Positions 1 through 9,609 of a stretch of 64,000 nt of DNA are shown one piece after another. This DNA comes from Yponomeuta sedellus (taxonomy: Eukaryota; Arthropoda; Insecta; Lepidoptera; Yponomeutidae), in the NCBI GenBank assembly GCA_934045075.1, contig OW203750.1, positions 10,148,729 to 10,212,728 on the forward strand, given 5' to 3'. How positions within the stretch are numbered: the stretch's first letter is position 1; the number at the start of each line of letters is the position of its first letter. The notes beneath the pieces are model-generated. The model was not told the origin of the DNA. It saw nothing but the letters and a program-made list of their open reading frames with translations, and did not search any database. The translations under genes were made by a program, and so were the position numbers.

Positions 1-35
1 GCTTATGTGCTGCACAGGATTTGGCAAATAGTTTT

Positions 36-597
36 ATGCCGGCGGCGCCAGACAGAATTCAAGCAAGTGATCACATAAGTGTGCACATGTGTGGCACGGA
101 CAAATGTTACCTACTATTGTCACATAAAATGTCCGTGCTGGTAGTTAGCCAGTGTCGGCTAGGTCTACCTCACGATGGGCTGGTTGAGAGAGCGGAATGG
201 GAGGTGAAGTGAATGGACTTGGTGATGGTGGATGATGGCTCGCTTTAGCTGTTGGGCAGATGATGAGCGGTGATGGATGAGTTGATGCGTCCAGCGCACG
301 GAGAACACTCTTGCACTGTTCACTTATATTCTAATATTGTTCTTTGAGCTGATAAAGTTTCTTGGTCACCAAAATGTCTATCACTTCACGAGAATTCGAG
401 CACTTATCACGCGCGTATGTCACAGTGCGAATGTGTTTGCAGATGGCTGGATAAATTAGTAGCGAGCGAGCGGCACGAGCGACGGCACCGGAACGACCAG
501 AATAATGAACGATGAGTGACCACAGATTCATGATTACGTCGCGTCGATGTGCACACTTATGTGATCACTTGTTTGAACTTCTGCCTGGCGCCGGCAT
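36..597. mobile_element. MITE-like element with about 50-bp terminal inverted repeats
   Basis: Bases 36-88 and 547-597 are inverted copies of one another with a few mismatches and a 3-base gap; the shared core includes TGATCACATAAGTGTGCACA read from the left end. The roughly 460 bp between them show no convincing reading frame. This is the layout of a small non-autonomous DNA transposon, but I found no clear target-site duplication or known transposase terminus, so it could also be a simple inverted duplication. Confidence 0.45.
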
Positions 598-1375
598 TCA
601 TGGCATGGCATTCATTCAAACACTTGCTGGTGGCAGTAAATTTATCATTACATTTGTTACGTTTTAGTTCTGTAAAACGTAAACAATGTAAATATAAATT
701 TAACAATTTTAATTACATTTTATGATCGACTCTCTTCAATATGAACTATGTAGCCAAAAATTACAATTTTAGTATTTGAAGTCTAGATCATACTCAAAAA
801 CCTTGCAGAGTATATTAGTTTGATGAAAGTATAGTCGTACTACGCCGAAACTATTACCAAAACGTATTTACCCACATAAATACCCATTTCGGGTATTTGC
901 CAGGGGAATATACATTTCGGGTACATTCCCGCGACCCAAGCGGCAATGAGCCCTTTTCAGCACAAATTCATAAAACACTTCATAGATGGCGCTTATAGAC
1001 GTGCACGTATTTAGACTCTTCTTATAATAAATTCTTATCTTAAATAATACTGACACGAACAGGGACACGTTTGTCAGTATTTTGCTAAGCACAAATAAAT
1101 TTCGGCAGCCGTACTCCAGTCCTATGGCCACGCCGGTACAAGCGCGATCTATGAATTGACTTGAGAATATGTGTTGTAAATGGCTCATTCAATAAATGCA
1201 ATAAAAACGTCGCCTGACCTCAGGTGACTTTAGAACACTCTAAACACGTTTCCACGAATGGCTCGAAGTATTTATTTAAATACGGATACCCGCGGCAGTT
1301 GCGGCCAGATGGCGTGCTTAAGTAGGAGATCTACGACAGCAAAACAAAAAAAAATCCCCATAACATAACACAACA
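598..1375. other. AT-rich subtelomeric DNA with no recognisable gene
   Basis: The stretch is AT-rich, with short homopolymers and a small palindrome near 877-897 (AAATACCC and GGGTATTT arms). The longest open frame, about 106 codons on the minus strand at 868-1188, lacks any family signature I can recognise and has no codon character. I see nothing functional here. Confidence 0.5.
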
Positions 1376-1948
1376 TAATGACTGAGACCCAATAACAAGT
1401 TTTCACTTATAGAAATACTTTAGAAAAAACTTTCGCTCCTACAAAACAAAACAAATACTTAGGTACATACACACACACTTTATTTAATTTATGCTCTCGA
1501 TCAACGTATTTCAACATTTACATACAGGCACATACATTGCTTCTGGCCCCACACTAGGATACCTTGTGTCGTGGGAACCAGAAACAACGACATCAGTTAG
1601 TAACAGATCGTACCGAAAGCAAGATGGCGACTGAGCTATCTGTGCTACCAATTCTCGCACGCGTCAAGTTAATGTGAACGCACAATAGTATCCACACGGG
1701 GAACATATAGACTATTTTTTTTTTGTGGGAGTATAGACGTGAAGGGTTATGTACAAATGAAATTAATGCGAGCTATCTAGCAACATGCCATGCGACACTA
1801 GCCATGGATGAAGTAAAAAATAACCTTCACATAATAAATAATGTTCACATCGGACAAAAACAATAGATGGCGCTGCAAGTTTCCTATGTCGCGGTATGTT
1901 TGTGACTGCACCATAAGCATATATTTTTGATGAAACACTTCTTACGAC
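1376..1948 (+). repeat. subtelomeric duplicated block, copy 1
   Basis: Two sub-blocks recur downstream: 1376-1515 matches 3604-3733, and 1688-1948 matches 3989-4220 apart from a 26-bp indel near 1751. The sequence between the sub-blocks differs in the two copies. Copy 1 is interrupted at 1948 by a LINE fragment and resumes at 2730 with TTCGTCGAGG. Copy 2 continues uninterrupted into TTCGTCGAGGTTAGG, so the block appears to be old telomere-adjacent DNA. Confidence 0.75.
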
Positions 1949-2439
1949 CATCCATGATAGGCCGGCACAGTAGGATGTCAGCTAGGAACAAGCGAACGCT
2001 CTATAAGGTTTGCATTCGTCCCGTGATGACTTACGCGGCACCCGTCTTCGCTCACGCGTCCCCCTCAGCCCTGTACGGACTGCAGAGGGTACAGAACATT
2101 TTTATTCGTAGGGCACTGAACGCTCACTGGTGCGTCAGGAACGCAGACCTACATCGGGACATGGAAATCCCAACCATGCAGCAATTTATTAGGTCCCTCT
2201 CAGAGACGTTCTTCAGCACTGCTGAAGAACATCCCAACCCCCTGATCCGCGAAGCAGCGGCTTACTCTCCGCCCACGACGGACCCACGTTACCTGGTGCG
2301 CAGGCCCAGGAACGTACTCGTTGACCCGCCCGACAAATTGTCGTCTGACCTGAACCACCTCTTAGAGGCTCGGTCTCAGTCAGACGCGCCCCCCTCCTCT
2401 GCCAGTGTCCCCCCTAGGGGGGGCACTGCTCTTTCATAG
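1949..2439 (+). pseudogene. C-terminal end of a Jockey-type reverse transcriptase polyprotein (fragment)
   Basis: The frame that is open from 1927 to the stop at 2439 reads, inside the insert, like the post-RT region of lepidopteran Jockey-clade LINEs. It includes KRTLYKVCIRPVMTYAAPVF and, further on, a GLQRVQN-type stretch. Endonuclease and the catalytic RT blocks are missing, lost by 5' truncation on insertion. The frame starts in flanking DNA, so no native start exists and the fragment cannot act alone. Clade assignment comes from recalled motif similarity only. Confidence 0.7.
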
Positions 2440-2575
2440 CAGTTTTGTAATATAAACTCTTCTAAGCGGACGCTCCGCTAGGGAGCTCCGCTGTGCGCCC
2501 TCCTCGGCCTCGAGGGGGGTCGCTCCCGATGTGGGTTTAGGGGTCTCTAGGACCAAAACCAGTCCCAAGGTGGTG

Positions 2576-2610
2576 TTTAGTGGGTAGGCGCACTTCTTGT
2601 GAGTCCCACA
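2576..2610 (+). other. conserved 3'-UTR hairpin in the Jockey-type fragment
   Basis: TTTAGTGGGTAGG followed by GTGAGTCCCACA forms an outer GUGGG/CCCAC stem with an inner hairpin. The same arrangement, with changed bases but kept pairing, occurs in the 3' UTRs of the telomeric elements in this window. Confidence 0.6.
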
Positions 2611-2739
2611 TTGGCAGCACGGCCGGGTCCGTGCTGTTATGCATGAGCATTCACCACCTCCCTCCCCCGTGTCCTCCGGAGGGTGCCCTTTATAGGGTTA
2701 AAAAAAAAAAAAAAAAAACTTCTTACGACTTCGTCGAGG

Positions 2740-2820
2740 TTTTTTTTTCCGTAGGAGGTCTTGGTTTACATGTTATTGATGTCGTACAAACATGTAAACA
2801 TCCAAGACCTGTTTTTTTTT
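2740..2820. repeat. poly(T) junction and imperfect inverted repeat
   Basis: Right after TCGTCGAGG comes a run of nine T and CCGTAGGAGG. This matches the outermost 3' end of the truncated family-D element at 11821-11839 and may be a tiny remnant of such an insertion. Next is an inverted repeat with arms 2757-2773 and 2790-2809 (GGTCTTGG...CCAAGACC), then another T run. No gene is seen. Confidence 0.5.
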
Positions 2821-2825
2821 TTGTC

Positions 2826-2895
2826 CCAACCTTGGTTCGAACCTGGGGCCTCTTGCATGGTAGGCAGATGCCCTACCGCTATGCCATAGAGGTCG
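2826..2895 (-). repeat. tRNA-like segment, probably SINE-derived
   Basis: Read on the minus strand, 2871-2886 gives an A-box-like TGGCATAGCGGTAGGG and 2834-2843 gives a perfect B-box core GGTTCGAACC, with tRNA-like spacing of about 30 bases between them. The putative anticodon arm has a 4-5 bp stem with an oversized loop, and I could not make a clean acceptor stem, so a functional tRNA is unlikely. A tRNA-related SINE head or tRNA pseudogene fits best. Confidence 0.45.
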
Positions 2896-3141
2896 TCAAA
2901 AAGAAAAGTAAGCGTAAGTAACATCGAGTAGAATTTATAAAATCCTTGAAATAATTGAGAAGCTGTTTAGAGGAAAGAGTTGACTTATAGTTCTACTATA
3001 ATTATATTATTCATTTCACAGGTACTGAAACCTGTACCTTCTACAAGGTCATTACAATATAAATTGCAAATCAAACTCAAGTTAGCCAGAAAAGTTGGAA
3101 TCGCATTCATTGCATGCGGATATTTTATTTTATTATAATAG

Positions 3142-3325
3142 TACAGCGCTCGTGGCCTAGGCGAACCGAGTGATTGGAATCAATCACTTGGTTAAGCAAC
3201 AACAGGCGCGGTCAGGTACGGGATGGGTGAGCGTCCCGTGACTACCGCTAGTGGCATTTTTCCGAGCGCTTCCGTGCTTCGCAAGGCACGTTAAGCCGTT
3301 GGTGCCGGCTGTCATATAATGGCAG
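3142..3325 (+). mobile_element. 5S-rRNA-derived SINE
   Basis: The segment TTAAGCAACAACAGGCGCGG, then GGATGGGTGAGCGTCCC, follows the internal promoter half of eukaryotic 5S rRNA (TTAAGCAGCGTCGGGCGCGG then GGATGGGTGACC). It is followed by AAGGCACGTTAAGCCGTTGG, a tail I recognise from abundant lepidopteran SINEs. A SINE3-like element transcribed by RNA polymerase III is the likely origin. The divergence from 5S rRNA argues against a functional rRNA gene. Confidence 0.7.
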
Positions 3326-3379
3326 TCGTTTTTTTTTGTAATTTGATAATGATAAATAAATGTTTTTTCAATTTCAGTT

Positions 3380-3560
3380 CAAGCCATGTCAGAGGCCTTA
3401 TGGGCGGCTTGACAACTTCTGAAAGTAAGGCGCGCCACTGTCTTACAATCCTCCACAAACCCGGATTTGGCCCCCGTGGTGGAGTATGGCCTAACCTTCC
3501 CGCGATGCAGGAAGAGACCCGTGCCCCAGCAGTGGGGACATACAAGGGTTGATAACGATA
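3380..3560 (+). repeat. lepidopteran interspersed repeat tail
   Basis: The stretch includes CCCGGATTTGGCCCCCGTGG, GCAGGAAGAGACCCGTGCCC and AGTGGGGACATACAAGGGTT. These are phrases I recall from a very common dispersed 3' tail in moth and butterfly genomes. No frame in it is credible. It may be the 3' part of a composite with the SINE just upstream. Confidence 0.55.
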
Positions 3561-3603
3561 ATAGGAAAACTAACAGATATGAACAAAACACGCTGCGATT
3601 AAA

Positions 3604-4239
3604 ATAATGACTGAGAGCCAATGACAAGTTTTAACTTATAGAAATACTTTAGATAAAACTTTCGCTCCTACAAAACAAAACAAATACGTACATACACACT
3701 TTATTTATTTATGCTCTCGATCAACGTATTTCAAGGATTGATTACAAGGAACTTCATAAGTCCGAGCTAACTACGTACGCTACTTATAGTATCTCAAAAA
3801 AAAAACTCGCTGCTGTATTTCCACTACAAAGTTGATTGAACGACCGAGCGGCCCTCAAAAAAAAAGAAAAAAGAATTTTGACGGTGTAGCAAAAAAAACC
3901 CATTAAGAGGCTAAAAATTCAACCCATGCAAAGACTCAAGCCAACCTCTTTAAAAACTCTCTGTATTACGAATTTGAGGGTTATTAGTATCAACACGGGG
4001 AACATATAGACTATTTTTTTTTTTTTGCGGGAGTATAGACGTGAAGGGTTATCTAGCAACATGCCATGCGACACTAGCCATGGATGAAGTAAAAAATAAC
4101 CTTCACATAATAAATAATGTTCACATCGGTCAAAAACAATAGATGGCGCTGCAAGTTTCCTATGTCGCGGTATGTTTGTGACTGCACCATAAGCATATAT
4201 TTTTGATGAAACACGTCTTACGACTTCGTCGAGGTTAGG
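3604..4239 (+). repeat. subtelomeric duplicated block, copy 2, ending at the first TTAGG
   Basis: This is the second copy of the block at 1376-1948. It lacks the Jockey-type insertion and so shows the empty site. It ends with CGTCGAGGTTAGG at 4227-4239, after which the poly(T) of the family-D element begins. The boundary therefore marks where TTAGG repeats once started on this chromosome arm, with only one unit left on this side. Confidence 0.7.
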
Positions 4240-4408
4240 TTTTTTTTTTTTTTTTATAATTATTAGTCTTATCCTCTTGCGTAACAAGAGACTTTGTCAT
4301 TCTTTTCTTTATGTGCCCGTTTTTATCTTTATTGCCATTTATTTCTTTAAGAAAATTTTAAAATTAGTATATAAGGTTGGTAGTAGGGAGAAACAATTAA
4401 GTTTATGC

Positions 4409-7400
4409 TTATTTGTTTCTCTCCACTACCTTTTTGCATATGGATTCTGCATAATTAAGGAAGTGCCATCTGGTCTTTTTATTGGCTACCAGGTTGTGTG
4501 CTTCCTTCTCCTCAATTTTAACGCCAATTTTCTGTTCCAGGTCTTGCCTAGGGATGCAGAACACTGGGCACTCGAATAATATATGCCGCACCCCTTGCTC
4601 CACCGCAGGATCGCAGATACATGAAGGGCTCTCGCGACACTTGAAACGATTCAAGTATTGCGCGAACCCTCCATGGCCTGTAAAGATTTGCGTTATTACG
4701 CCCTGCGGTTGGATTTTCCGCACCAATCTGTATGCCTCTATCGCGTCTGGGAAGAACACCTTCGTGACGGAGGCCGTCTCCCCAGATCTATATCTCCGAT
4801 TCCATTCGCCAAGTGCACGATTTCTCAGATCCTGCCTGACGAATGAAATGGGACACAGGTCATAGTCAGGCTTCCTCCGGCTCGAAAGTGCTGCTTCTTT
4901 AGCCAGGTAGTCGGCGCGCTCGTTGCCATCGATGCCGGCGTGGGCTTTGATCCAGAACAAAGTTACATCTTTGCCCTGGGTCAAAGTCTCGCTGAGGTTG
5001 CGGCGCGCCTCCAGCGCGAGAGGATGCGGGGGCCCGGGTTTGTGACCGTCTGCAGGGCCGCCCTCGAGTCGCTGTAGATGCCGCAGCTCCCCTCGCCGCG
5101 CTTGAGGATTACGCTAGAAGCCCTGCATATGGCCAGGAGTTCAGCCTGGTAGACTGTGCAGTACGCTGGCAAGCTCAGTTTTCGGCACCCGATTTCGGCT
5201 CGGCTGTCCCACAGAGACAACGCGGCGCCGACTTTGCCCTGTAGCTTGCTACCGTCGGTGAAGATACGAAGCGCCTGCACGTTATGTTGGTCTACCAGGC
5301 CTTGGTCATCGAGATTCGTGACTCTCATGTCCATACGCAGAGCCGGATGTGGAAGCTCTGCAAACCCCACCACACGCTCAACCTCCCGATCCCCGAGCAC
5401 TAGCCGAGTTTGCCCCTTACGCGCTTCGTACAGGGCTGCCATTTCTTGGATGCGGAGATCTAGGGGCAGTAGCCCGGCCAGTAGCAGGGCCGAGTTTAGG
5501 GAGACAGTGCGGTACGATTTGCAGATCCTCTGAGCGAATCCTCTTTGCACGGCGTTTAAGAGCTTGCGGACACCGAGCTTCTCCGCGGCCGGTGCCCATG
5601 CTGCTGCAGCGTAGGTGATGACCGGCTCAACCGTCGCCGTGTATATGACGCGAACGACGTCCGGGTGCAAACCCCAACTTATCTTCGCCGCTCTCGTGAG
5701 TTGCTTTGCGATGTTTAGGGCCTTTCTACAGACGTTGCCGACGTGGGTGTTGAATGTCAGTTTGTCGTCTATAGTAAGGCCCAGGATCTTCATCTCGCGG
5801 GACATGCCAATTTCGACCCCCGCCATGCTCAGCAGAGGGGTGTCATGCTTCAGCTTATTTGTCAAGAGCATTGCACAGGTCTTTTGAGGCGCAAATCTGA
5901 GCTTGTTCTGGACACCCCACCCCTGAACAAAGCCGAGCGCGGCATTGGCACGTCGCTGCAACTCAAGCGCTGTGTCGTCGGCGAAGAAAAGTACGACGTC
6001 GTCCGCGAAAGCCTGGCAGTTAACGCCGCGCTGCTGCAAACCCGTTAGGAGGGGATCCAGGAGGATGTTCCAGAGGATCGGCCCACCTATTGACCCTTGG
6101 ACACATCCTTTCTGGGTCTCTCTGCGGTGTTCTGCCCCGGCGTACCTCAACGTGACACATCTGCCGTCTAGGTAACTATCCAGTAGCCGCCTAGTATTTG
6201 CCGGACACTTTTCCTCAGCCAGTCTGACCTTGATGGCCGGCCACCATGCACTGTCAAAGGCTCCCTCTATATCCAGCGAGACGAGCAACACCATCTTTTT
6301 TCGCTTTATTTCAGCTCTAACTTGGTTCACTAGGGTATAGAGGGAGTCTTCGGTGCTTCTCTGGGGCATAAAGCCGTACTGGCGAGTACTCAGCCTCGGC
6401 ACTAGGTGCCACTGGAGCCTCGTTACTACCATTTTCTCCAGGACCTTTCCAAGGACAGGCAGTAGACCGATTGGCCTGTATGATTTTGGACTCTTGTAGT
6501 CATCCTTGCCCGGCTTCCTCAGCACCACGACTGTGGCTTCTTTCCACTTCTTGGGGAAGTGGCCCAGGCTGAGGCACTTGTTGGCCAAGGCAAGGAACGA
6601 GTCTGGGTCCTGGGAAATGGCTTGACGGCAGATGTCAGCTGTGAAGCCGTCCGCACCCGGCGCCTTCTTCGGGTTGAAATTGGACACCGCGGTCATCAGC
6701 TCGAGCGTTGTAAACGGCGGGTCATGAATCTCAGCATGGACCCGGTCGTTTACCCGCCGGGCTAGATGCCGGGTGTCACTGTGGTGTCCGTTGTCCGTCG
6801 ACTCTGAGTCTTCCGGATAGAAAATTTGCGCCAGGTAGGATGCTGACTCAGCGGACGTCAAGGGTACGCCGTCTCTTTCCAGTGTTATGTCCTCGTGCCT
6901 AGCAGCAGTCCTCCCAATAACCCTGTAGATCCCCTCCCAAACTCCCTCCCTATCTTGCTTAGAGCAAAAGTCCTTCCAGCTTTGTATCTGGGCGCATTTG
7001 GCTTTTGTTTCGTAATCTTGCTTTGCAAGCAGGTAAGCAGCAACGACACCCTCCCTGCGAACCGGTGCAGCGCAGCGGATCCTTCTCTTCCTGGTGGCGA
7101 CTTCTTTTTTCAGTATCGCGAGCTCCTCGGACCACCACGGCAATGTAAATTTTGGTGCTTTCTTCTTTTTGGGAATGCTGATTTCGCATGATTTTTGAAT
7201 CGATTCTATATATAATTCTGTTTTTATTTCTAATTGTTCAATGTCATTAATTTCGTCTATTGCTTTTTTATTTATTTGGTAATCTATTTTTAATTGTTCC
7301 AATTTCTCACGAAATTGGCTCCAATTAGCTTTTTTGGTGTTGTAAATTCTAGTAGTTGTCTCAATTTTGGTTCCTGTAGATTTCTTTAACCTAATATTAA

Positions 7401-8094
7401 AAGTTATGCCGTTGTGATCCGAAGAGGTCATTCCTACTTCGACTTTCCAATCTGCCACCAAGCTGAGAAGGTCCGCCGAGCAAGCGGTGATGTCAACGTG
7501 GCTGCTAAAGATTTTCCCACCCCTGATGGTGTCAAAGGTGGGAGTGGTGCCGCTGTTGAGCACCTGCATGCCCATTTCTTCTAGCGTGCTGGACAATTCT
7601 TCACCCCTATGGTCTTCCATTGTACTCCCCCACCAAGGGCTTTTGGCGTTAAAGTCGCCTCCAATGACCAGTTTGTTAGGCCCTAGCTTCCGCTGAATTG
7701 CTCCGAGGTGCTCCAGATACTGCCCTATGGGCTGATCCGGCTCAAAATAAATCGAGACGACTGCGAGTTCCCAGGCGCGGGTACGGATCCTCACCACGAC
7801 GATGTTGTGTGTGGTGAGTTCTGGACACTGCATAACGTCCAGGTCATTGTCGAATACCGCAATCGCTGCCTTTACAGTTCCGCTTCCTTCTTCCGACGCC
7901 TGGAAAATTCGCGAGCCACGATATTGTCGCATTCTCTTTATTCCGCCCACATATGGCTCCTGTAGTAAAGCAAGAGCCGCTTTCTTTGCTGTGGCATCCC
8001 GGAACAACTCAGCGGTTGCCAGTTCCTTACGTTGGAGGTTGGCCTGAACGACTTTGTATGCAATAGTTTCTGCGGTGGCGCCCTTAGCAATACG
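4409..8094 (-). pseudogene. family D ORF2: endonuclease-RT-RNase H polyprotein with one frameshift
   Basis: Domains run right to left. The apurinic-type endonuclease has LLQEPY near 7965, GGDFNAKSPWWG near 7650 and SSDHNG near 7425. The RT has KKAPGADG near 6665 and the catalytic block AFADDVVLF with FADD at 5998-6009. RNase H has TDGS near 5250, the YQAEL glutamate near 5145 and SDSR near 5075. The frame then breaks in the GGGCCCCC run near 5024-5036 and continues in another frame (4409 to about 5030) with WIKAHAG, NERAD and a C-x-C...H...C end. The frame is open from 8094, 11 nt before the ORF1 stop, and I found no AUG before the endonuclease, so translation may depend on ORF1. RNase H places it with the I-superfamily. 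Confidence 0.8.
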
Positions 8095-9535
8095 CTATTT
8101 TTGCTCGAGCCAGTGCATCCCACCTACGGCGAACGGAGCAGTCTGTGCTGAAGGCATTGTGCCTTGTTTGCTCCATATTCGCCCTAACACAGTTGCAGCA
8201 CGTGGGGGATGCGCCGGCGAGCGCTTCCGGACAGTCTTTGCGCTGGTGAGGGCCACCGCAGTAACCACATAGCGCTTCATTTTCGGTGCAGAGGCGTTTG
8301 CTGTGTCCATAACCTAGGCACTGGGAGCATTGGACCAGGGGAGACTGGTCCTCTACTTTAATGCGCTGTATGTCTATGTACACAGCAGAAGCCTCCACCA
8401 AGCGACTCCAGAGCGTCGGCGATGCTCTCGCGACCACGTGGCACATTAGAGTGTTTCTCGCTGGTTTTCTAAATCTTATCTCCAGCCTGTCATCGCCCAC
8501 AGCCAGGCCGGAGAAGAGCGAGGTGTTTTGATTTCGTAGAGCTTTTACGATGTCCTCGTCTTTATTTATTTTCAAGACATCTCTGAAAATTACGAGAGGG
8601 TCCTGGTTCTGGACGTCTTGAACCTCAAGCCGATGCTCCTCTTTTTCTAGTCTATTCCGGACCCTGCTCCGCTCCTCCTCGCTTCTACAGCTGATGATAA
8701 TTTTGCTGTTTTTAACCTTCCTCACTCTATCTATGCAAATGCCTTCTTGGTTCGCGTTTATTGCCTGCCTGATTTTGCCAATCACTTCCTCTCCCGTATT
8801 TTGGGTGTCCTTGGAGGCGACCACTACCGAGTGAAGCGTCGTCTGCACCTGGCGAGGCGCAGCCCCAATTGGTTTGGCACCCGCCGCCACACTCGCGTAG
8901 GTGATCGCTTCCATGGCCTTGTACTGTTTTGAGAGAGCCCCTTTTAACTCCTCCATTTTTTCATTGCTGTCTCTCATAAGCTTCTCGTGGTCAGAGAGAG
9001 AGGTGAGCAGCCTTGAGAGCCCCTCGCTCTCTGCCCTGTTTTCAGCTTGTTGAGTTTGTGGCTCTTCAACCCAAGTATCCTTTTCCTTTTCTTTACCCTT
9101 TTCTTTTCCGTTTAATATCTCCTTTACCAGCTGGTATAGTTTATTTATTACCAGGGTGACATCTGCTTTTATGTCAGTTTTTAAATTGCGGGAGTTCTTT
9201 AAGGCAATTTTGCCTTTGGTCACCCAGTTTCTTGCCTCCTGTAATTTCCCAGCTGTTGGCGTGCTGGTTGCTGTAGGACTGTCCATCGTCTGCGACAAAG
9301 CCGTGGGAGCAGATGTTTTGCTCTTAGTCGTTTTCACAGGTTTGGGCTTCGTCGGGACGGTGGGTACAGCCTTGGAGAGGGCATCTTGGCTCGCTTCCCA
9401 TTCTCCAATACTCCTTCGCACATTGGTCTGTATCTCTTGGGTTGGGCATTCAGCAGACATCGTGTCAGGGGGAGTTGCCTGGGTAGGAGAGGGAGGAGTA
9501 GCGGCGTTTTTAACGGGGGTCCGAAAACCGAACAT
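8084..9535 (-). CDS. family D ORF1: gag-like RNA-binding protein
   Basis: A 483-residue protein starting at an ATG (9533-9535). The N-terminal half is low-complexity and rich in T, P and K, followed by charged, probably helical sequence around residues 110-220. The C-terminal third holds three zinc knuckles: CSQCLGYGHSKRLC, then CGYCGGPHQRKDC, then CCNC...H...C. This is the usual gag of R1/I-type LINEs, which coats the element RNA and forms the particle that carries it to the chromosome. The stop overlaps the start of the open ORF2 frame by 11 nt, in the +1 frame, consistent with coupled translation or frameshifting. The frame is intact although ORF2 is broken. Confidence 0.85.
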   Translation of the reverse strand: MFGFRTPVKNAATPPSPTQATPPDTMSAECPTQEIQTNVRRSIGEWEASQDALSKAVPTVPTKPKPVKTTKSKTSAPTALSQTMDSPTATSTPTAGKLQEARNWVTKGKIALKNSRNLKTDIKADVTLVINKLYQLVKEILNGKEKGKEKEKDTWVEEPQTQQAENRAESEGLSRLLTSLSDHEKLMRDSNEKMEELKGALSKQYKAMEAITYASVAAGAKPIGAAPRQVQTTLHSVVVASKDTQNTGEEVIGKIRQAINANQEGICIDRVRKVKNSKIIISCRSEEERSRVRNRLEKEEHRLEVQDVQNQDPLVIFRDVLKINKDEDIVKALRNQNTSLFSGLAVGDDRLEIRFRKPARNTLMCHVVARASPTLWSRLVEASAVYIDIQRIKVEDQSPLVQCSQCLGYGHSKRLCTENEALCGYCGGPHQRKDCPEALAGASPTCCNCVRANMEQTRHNAFSTDCSVRRRWDALARAKIAYC

Positions 9536-9609
9536 GTTGGCGATCAGAGGGATCTTTATCTTAACTTTTAGTTAGATTAGTATATACAAAATACTATGCT
9601 AAATAGGTG

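Larger units (their letters stand above)
1949..2717 (+). mobile_element. 5'-truncated Jockey-type LINE fragment with 12-bp TSD
   Basis: A 3' fragment of a non-LTR retrotransposon. It consists of the C-terminal part of an RT polyprotein, a 3' UTR with a conserved hairpin (2576-2610) and a poly(A) tail at 2700-2718. It is flanked by the direct repeat ACTTCTTACGAC at 1937-1948 and 2718-2729. The uninterrupted site is visible in the duplicate copy near 4210-4239, which confirms the insertion boundaries. It lies on the plus strand but is not in TTAGG repeats. Confidence 0.85.

Noticed and set aside
868..1188. 106-codon minus-strand frame in the left arm
   Set aside because: No similarity I can recognise, AT-rich surroundings, no supporting signals.
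3142..3325. Possible functional 5S rRNA gene
   Set aside because: Only the internal promoter half resembles 5S rRNA, and a SINE-type tail follows.
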